Positions 59,752 through 64,000 of a DNA stretch of 64,000 nucleotides are shown here, one piece after another (position 1 is the first letter of the stretch; each line of letters opens with the position of its first letter). The stretch spans positions 2,019,001-2,083,000 of the forward strand of contig NZ_CP033433.1 of the NCBI RefSeq assembly GCF_003713065.1, in the 5' to 3' direction. The notes beneath the pieces were generated by a model. It did not search any database. It saw only the letters and a program-made list of their open reading frames with translations, and had not been told where the DNA came from. The stretch is from Cohnella candidum. Its GTDB lineage: Bacteria > Bacillota > Bacilli > Paenibacillales > Paenibacillaceae. Position numbers and translations under genes: made by a program.

Positions 59752-60825
59752 TTAGTCCAATACGATGAGTTCTTTGGGGGAGCGTGTAAGAATTTGAATG
59801 CCGGTTTCGGTGATGACGACGTCGTCCTCGATCCTTACGCCCCCGAAGCCGGGAAGGTAAATGCCGGGCTCGACCGTCACGACCATGCCGGGTTGAAGCA
59901 CGAAGTCGCCGGTAAGCGAAAGCCTGGGCGCCTCATGGATTTCCATCCCGAGGCCGTGGCCTGTCCCGTGGCCGAAATGGTCACCATAACCATACCTTGT
60001 GATGATATCTCTCGTCAAGGCGTCCCCTTCGCGGCCCGTCATGCCGGGCTTGAGGTGGTCCAGCGCGTATTGCTGCGCTTCCTTGACGATCGCGTAAATT
60101 TCCTTATGCTTGTCGGACGGCTTGCCGATGACAATGGTTCGCGTGAGGTCCGAGCAATACCCTTTGTAGAGGGCGCCGAAATCGAACTTCACGAATTCGT
60201 CGCGGCCGACGATCCGCTCGCTGGCTTTGCCGTGCGGCAGCGCCGAGCGTTCGCCCGATGCGACGATCGTATCGAAGGACGGTCCGGAAGCGCCGTTCTT
60301 GCGCATGAACGTTTCCATTTCGACCGCGACTTCAAGCTCGGACAAGCCCGGCTTGATGAAGCCGAGGATATGTTCGAACGTGCGGTCCGCAAGGTCGGCG
60401 GCTTCCTGCATGATCGCCAGCTCCGACGCGTCCTTGACGACGCGCAGATCCTCGATCATGCCGCCCGCGGGCAGCAGCTGCGCCGGAACGAACGCCCGCG
60501 TCCAAGCGGCGTGCTCCGCGAACGTGACGCGGCTGTCCTCAAATAAGATTTTCCCGATTCCCCACTCCTTGAGCAGATCGGCGATCGTCGCGTTGATGTC
60601 CCTTCCGTGCACGACGATCTCGTAACCCGCCGCCTGTTTCGGAGCTTGTTCCTGGTACCGGAAGTCCGTGATCAAAGCCGCCCGGTCTTCCGAAATCAGC
60701 AATACACCGTGCGAACCCGTAAATCCGGACAAATACCTGCGGTTGACGTCACTGCCCACCAGCATGGCCTGTCCTCCGGCTTCCGCGATTTTCCCCTGAA
60801 GCTTGCGCACTCTTTCGTTCGGCAT
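59752..60825 (-). CDS. M24 family Xaa-Pro aminopeptidase (YqhT)
   Basis: A 357-residue creatinase/prolidase-fold peptidase. The N-terminal non-catalytic domain (about 1-125) has [17 protein letters not shown]. The M24 catalytic domain has [22 protein letters not shown] (metal Asp residues), [19 protein letters not shown] (His) and [20 protein letters not shown] (Glu). It cleaves N-terminal residues before proline. It lies 31 bases before efp, a common pairing. Confidence 0.95.
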   Translation of the reverse strand: MPNERVRKLQGKIAEAGGQAMLVGSDVNRRYLSGFTGSHGVLLISEDRAALITDFRYQEQAPKQAAGYEIVVHGRDINATIADLLKEWGIGKILFEDSRVTFAEHAAWTRAFVPAQLLPAGGMIEDLRVVKDASELAIMQEAADLADRTFEHILGFIKPGLSELEVAVEMETFMRKNGASGPSFDTIVASGERSALPHGKASERIVGRDEFVKFDFGALYKGYCSDLTRTIVIGKPSDKHKEIYAIVKEAQQYALDHLKPGMTGREGDALTRDIITRYGYGDHFGHGTGHGLGMEIHEAPRLSLTGDFVLQPGMVVTVEPGIYLPGFGGVRIEDDVVITETGIQILTRSPKELIVLD

Positions 60826-60838
60826 CCCGATCTCTCCC

Positions 60839-61276
60839 TTAATTCCGGATATGATGAAGCAACGCGGTCAATCCGAGCTCGTACCCGAGGGCCCCGAAGC
60901 CGGAGATCTGGCCGACCGCCACCGCGGCCGTGACCGAGACGTGGCGGAACGCCTCCCTCTTATGGATGTTCGACAGATGAACTTCCACCGCCGGCAGCCC
61001 CACCGACGAAAGGCCGTCTCTCAGCGCATAACTCGTGTGGGTCAACGCGCCCGGATTGATGAGGATCCCGTCGTGTTTTCCGTATGCCGCATGGATGGCG
61101 TCCAGGAGCGCTCCCTCATGGTTGGATTGGAAAAACTCCAATTCCACCCCCAGGCTCTCCCCATGCTTTTTCAAACGGTTTTCGATTTCCTGCAGCGTCA
61201 TGGACCCGTAGACGCCCGGCTCCCGGATGCCGAGCATGTTCAGGTTGGGTCCGTTCAATACCAGAATACTGGGCAT
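60839..61276 (-). CDS. aroQ: 3-dehydroquinate dehydratase, type II
   Basis: A 145-residue type II dehydroquinase of the shikimate pathway. It has [20 protein letters not shown] with the catalytic Tyr, [36 protein letters not shown] and [21 protein letters not shown] with the catalytic His region. The ATG at 61276 is chosen over a GTG nine bases upstream because of spacing from AAGGA. It is 13 bases before the peptidase gene. Confidence 0.97.
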   Translation of the reverse strand: MPSILVLNGPNLNMLGIREPGVYGSMTLQEIENRLKKHGESLGVELEFFQSNHEGALLDAIHAAYGKHDGILINPGALTHTSYALRDGLSSVGLPAVEVHLSNIHKREAFRHVSVTAAVAVGQISGFGALGYELGLTALLHHIRN

Positions 61277-61411
61277 AATGGGCACGTTCCTTCCGCTTCC
61301 GGCAAACCGACGTTATCACCTTGACCGCCGCGATGCCGGTATTTATCACCAGCAAATTGTATCACAGCGGAAAGCGGAAATTAACCCCAAAATCAGGCTG
61401 TGCCTTATTCC

Positions 61412-61918
61412 TCAGACGTTGGCGAGCTTGAACTCCCGGCGCGAATCGTCATTGAACTCGTAAGCGATGCTGTAGCCGATGAACAATCCCCATACCGTGA
61501 ACAGACACATATCGGTGATCAAGCTGTTCCAACCGATTTTGCCCAGCGGAGGGACGGCTTTCATCATCGGACCGATCGACAGATATAGCAAAGCCCACCA
61601 GCCCAGCCCGAACGCGATACCGGCCGCAGGCCCGCGGAACCTCCTGAACACCAAATAATAGGCAAACGCCGCCACGATCGACATCCCAATGAACAGGGCA
61701 TAACCAACGAGCTGCCAAGTCACGTGGTACAACGCGCTTCTCCTTACCCATGGGTCGACCAGGAATGCCTGCGGGACCCGGGTGAAGTTCATGGCGACGG
61801 CGAGCCATCGGACGGCCCCCCAAATCACCCCCGCGAAAAAACCGATTTTAAGACAATAAACGACCGGCTCGGTGACGTTCCGGTCCCCCTGCCGCTTCTG
61901 CGCGGAATGGCGCTCCAA
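61412..61918 (-). CDS. yqhR: YqhR family membrane protein
   Basis: A 168-residue protein with four hydrophobic segments (IGFFAGVIWGAVRWLAVAM, LVGYALFIGMSIVAAFAYYLVF, GIAFGLGWWALLYLSIG and MCLFTVWGLFIGYSIAYEF), matching the uncharacterised YqhR family at the same locus. TTG at 61918 is chosen because AAGGAGG lies 8 bases upstream; a GTG three codons earlier overlaps that site. The gap to aroQ (135 bp) shows no clear signal. Confidence 0.85.
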   Translation of the reverse strand: MERHSAQKRQGDRNVTEPVVYCLKIGFFAGVIWGAVRWLAVAMNFTRVPQAFLVDPWVRRSALYHVTWQLVGYALFIGMSIVAAFAYYLVFRRFRGPAAGIAFGLGWWALLYLSIGPMMKAVPPLGKIGWNSLITDMCLFTVWGLFIGYSIAYEFNDDSRREFKLANV

Positions 61919-62014
61919 CGCCCCCACCTCCTTCCAGCACCTCAGCCAAAGTTAAACGTTAGGCTACCCTTTGGCAGGTTCCCTTACTCCGCGTCCGGCG
62001 CCGTTGCTTGCCTG

Positions 62015-62043
62015 TGGCAATCTCCTACCCGATCTAGTAAAAT
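62015..62043 (+). promoter_or_regulatory. Putative promoter of yqhQ
   Basis: TGGCAA (62015-62020) and TAAAAT (62038-62043) are 17 bases apart, 35 bases before the yqhQ start. Confidence 0.4.
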
Positions 62044-62077
62044 AGAAGTACATTTCATACGAAGCAGGTGAGCAGGA

Positions 62078-63013
62078 ATGTCCCAATCCCCCGCCGTTTA
62101 CGGCGGACAGGCCGTGATCGAAGGCGTGATGTTCGCGGGAAGGAACGTGAACGTGACGGCGGTCCGGCGCAAAAACCAAGAAATCACCTTTTACGAGGTC
62201 CCGAGGAGCGCGTCCTCGTCCTTTTTGAAAACCGTCAAAAAGATCCCTTTCATCCGGGGCATCGTCGGCATTATCGAATCCGCGGCGAAAGGCTCGCAGC
62301 ATTTGACGTACTCTGCAGAAGCGTACGCGGAAGACGAGACGGATCCGCAGGAAGCGCCCGCGGAGAAGCCGAAGGAAAAATGGAACCTCACGATGATCCT
62401 CGGCGTCGCCGTGGTCGGCGTGCTGTCGTTCCTGCTCGGGAAATTCGTGCTCACGCTGGTGCCGGCCGCGCTGGAAAGCCTGCTCTTCGGACACGCATTT
62501 CAGAATAGAATATTACACAACCTTCTCGAAGGCGTGATCAAGATCATCCTGCTGCTGGCCTACCTTTGGGGCATCTCGCAGACGCCTCTGATCAAACGGC
62601 TGTTCCAATACCACGGCGCAGAGCACAAGGTCATCAGCGCGTTCGAAGCCGGCCTGGATTTAACCGTCGAGAACGTGCAGAAACAAAGCCGGCTCCACTA
62701 CCGCTGCGGCAGCAGCTTCATCATTTTCACCGTCATCGTCGGCGTCATCATCTATTCCTTCTTCAGTTGGGACTCGATGGCCGAACGCCTGCTCCAGCGG
62801 ATTCTGCTGCTCCCCGTCGTGCTTGGCGTCTCGTACGAGGTTCTCCGGGGCACGAACGCGCTTCGCGACATCCCGGTGCTCCGCGCGCTTGGTTATCCCG
62901 GCCTTTGGCTTCAGCTTCTCACGACCAAAGAGCCGACCGACGACCAGGTCGCCGTGTCGATAGCATCCTTCAACCGCATGAGAGAGCTGGACAAACAAGT
63001 CAATCCCGTGTAA
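62078..63013 (+). CDS. yqhQ: YqhQ family protein (DUF1385)
   Basis: A 311-residue DUF1385 membrane protein. It begins with the conserved YGGQAVIEGVMFAGRNVNVTAVRRKNQEI and has PFIRGIVGIIESAAKGSQHLTYSAE. After the first helices it has FQYHGAEHKVISAFEAGLDLTVENVQKQSRLHYRCGSSFIIF, in which the HxxxH and Cys residues look metal-binding. Five or so membrane segments. Function unknown, widely conserved in Firmicutes. It is followed after 20 bases by a small membrane gene. Confidence 0.93.
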   Translation: MSQSPAVYGGQAVIEGVMFAGRNVNVTAVRRKNQEITFYEVPRSASSSFLKTVKKIPFIRGIVGIIESAAKGSQHLTYSAEAYAEDETDPQEAPAEKPKEKWNLTMILGVAVVGVLSFLLGKFVLTLVPAALESLLFGHAFQNRILHNLLEGVIKIILLLAYLWGISQTPLIKRLFQYHGAEHKVISAFEAGLDLTVENVQKQSRLHYRCGSSFIIFTVIVGVIIYSFFSWDSMAERLLQRILLLPVVLGVSYEVLRGTNALRDIPVLRALGYPGLWLQLLTTKEPTDDQVAVSIASFNRMRELDKQVNPV

Positions 63014-63033
63014 ATCCGAGAGGAGGAATCGCC

Positions 63034-63333
63034 ATGCAAAGCCGCTTCCACCCGATGTTTTACGTGATTCTGCCGCTTGCCGTTTTGGGTTTTGCGACTC
63101 AGTTCGAGGCGCTTGTCAGATCCCTGGTGATTCCGATCGCGATTATCGCGGTACTGCTCGTCCTATCCTTCTTTATGCAGAAACGTTCTTACAGACCGCG
63201 GCAAACCCGCGTTTCGCCGCGGCAGACCCGCAGGCAGCCGGAGAAGCCGAAAAACAAACGCCAAACTTCCCCATTTCGCGTCATCGAAGGCCGTAAAGGC
63301 CAGGATGAAGAAGAACCGCCCCGCTATCACTGA
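63034..63333 (+). CDS. Small membrane protein, possibly SA1362 family
   Basis: A 99-residue protein. A double hydrophobic N-terminal part (PMFYVILPLAVLGFATQF and VIPIAIIAVLLVLSFFM) is followed by a very basic tail with repeated RPRQTR/SPRQTRRQP and an acidic end. GAGAGGAGG lies 7 bases before the ATG. A small membrane protein downstream of yqhQ is typical (SA1362 in Staphylococcus), but I recognise only the layout, not a firm sequence match. It is co-transcribed with yqhQ. Confidence 0.75.
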   Translation: MQSRFHPMFYVILPLAVLGFATQFEALVRSLVIPIAIIAVLLVLSFFMQKRSYRPRQTRVSPRQTRRQPEKPKNKRQTSPFRVIEGRKGQDEEEPPRYH

Positions 63334-63348
63334 CAGGTAAGAAATCAC

Positions 63349-63386
63349 GAACGCCTCCTCGCCGATTCGGCAGGAGGCGTTCGTTT
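63349..63386. terminator. Bidirectional terminator between yqhQ unit and patatin gene
   Basis: An 11-bp stem GAACGCCTCCT/AGGAGGCGTTC encloses an inner GCCG/CGGC pair and is followed by GTTTTG on the plus strand. Confidence 0.88.
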
Positions 63387-63391
63387 TGCCT

Positions 63392-64000
63392 TCATTTCAT
63401 AAAGGTGCCCGGCAACTCCGTCCTCTGCTTCCCCGTGCGCCGGTCCCAACGGCTGAAAAACTTCTGGCCCGCCGCCAGTCCCGCTTCGTAAAGGCTTAAG
63501 CTGACTTCCGGCTTCAAATCGAACTGCGTCGTGCCGACGCCGAGCGTGGGGATGCGGATCGTGCGAAGCCACTTCTGCTCTTCGATGTATCTCTCGTCGT
63601 GCGCGCCGAGCATCGTCTCGAACATGGCCTGGAACATCGTGATCGGCCCGCTGATCCGATGCTGTTTCACTTCCGACCGGCCGATCATTTGGAATCCGAC
63701 CACGGGCACGGGGCTTCCTTCCAACATGTCTTTCTCGAACAGCCAGAGCGGAAAGTTGCTGAGCAGCCCGCCGTCCACGATATAAGAGAACTTGGCGCGG
63801 AGGATTTCCTTGGAATAGGCCTTTCTCGGGCGAAGCGGCTGCCGCAGAACAACCGGATCGAAAAAATACGGGATGCTCGTGCTCATCCGGATCGCTCTGG
63901 CGACGGGAAAACGAGCCGGATCCAAACCGTAATCGGCGATGTCGTCCGGCAAAACGAGCAGCTTGCCGTTCGTAATGTCCGAAGCGATGATCCGTACCTT
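63392..64000 (-). CDS. Patatin-like phospholipase family protein, C-terminal part (gene runs off right edge)
   Basis: The last 202 residues of a patatin-like protein (YqhO type). The conserved region SDITNGKLLVLP, ARAIRMSTSIPYFFDPVVL and the catalytic aspartate motif FSYIVDGGLLSNFPLWLFE are present. The nucleophile motif GxSxG must lie beyond the right edge. The family hydrolyses acyl lipids; the actual substrate is unknown. The reading frame is open through base 64000. Confidence 0.9.
   Translation of the reverse strand, partial: KVRIIASDITNGKLLVLPDDIADYGLDPARFPVARAIRMSTSIPYFFDPVVLRQPLRPRKAYSKEILRAKFSYIVDGGLLSNFPLWLFEKDMLEGSPVPVVGFQMIGRSEVKQHRISGPITMFQAMFETMLGAHDERYIEEQKWLRTIRIPTLGVGTTQFDLKPEVSLSLYEAGLAAGQKFFSRWDRRTGKQRTELPGTFMK

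Noticed and set aside
1-64000. tRNA, rRNA, transposase or phage genes
   Set aside because: No cloverleaf-like sequence, rRNA stretch, DDE/serine transposase or phage structural gene was recognised; the gene order is ordinary Bacillales chromosome.

Overview
The window is chromosomal DNA from a spore-forming, GC-rich member of the Bacillales. The gene order (fur-spoIIM-nudF side, spo0A-spoIVB-recN-argR-tlyA-dxs, folD-nusB-asp23-accCB, spoIIIAA-AH, efp-pepQ-aroQ-yqhR-yqhQ) is the Bacillus subtilis order for this part of the chromosome. The base composition, and extra genes such as the NEW3/ABC operon, fit Paenibacillaceae (Paenibacillus or Cohnella-like). This placement is inference from gene order and composition. 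I saw no rRNA, tRNA, CRISPR array, prophage or insertion sequence.

Layout. 1-8 kb: deoB (cut by the left edge), xerD, yqzK, alanine dehydrogenase, a peroxide-defence cluster (two glutathione peroxidases around an ohrR-type regulator with a clear operator), fur, spoIIM, an endonuclease Q homologue, nudF, and a very small gene that looks like mciZ, the sporulation inhibitor of FtsZ. 8-15 kb: a sigma/anti-sigma pair, a divergent NEW3-protein/ABC exporter operon, and a PadR-regulated EmrB-type exporter. 15-29 kb: an M20 peptidase, a tiny gene resembling prli42, lipB, the branched-chain keto acid dehydrogenase genes (lpdV, bkdAA, bkdAB, bkdB), a DUF2627 membrane protein, a D,D-carboxypeptidase, a two-component system, and a PrsA-like foldase. 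28-33 kb: GNAT, TetR, MMPL transporter, and a DUF1796 gene enclosed by two near-identical terminators.

33-46 kb: spo0A, spoIVB, recN, argR, tlyA, dxs, ispA, xseB, xseA, folD, nusB, DUF2273, amaP and asp23, all on the minus strand. 46-55 kb: accC, accB, a Bax-inhibitor-1 protein, and the complete eight-gene spoIIIA operon preceded by a good sigma-E promoter. 55-64 kb: yqhV, phosphosulfolactate synthase, DUF441, lysC, an 838-bp gene-free stretch made of 51-bp-period repeats, efp, a proline peptidase, aroQ, yqhR, yqhQ, a small membrane protein, and a patatin-like gene cut by the right edge.

The main themes are sporulation (spo0A, spoIVB, spoIIM, spoIIIA operon, mciZ, phosphosulfolactate synthase), isoprenoid and fatty-acid precursor supply (dxs, ispA, accBC, bkd), and oxidative and envelope stress. 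The least explained part is the 51-bp repeat block upstream of lysC (about 58462-59062). Other points worth a second look are the two tiny genes, an OhrR that appears to control glutathione peroxidases, and a XerD with an unusual residue at a catalytic lysine position.
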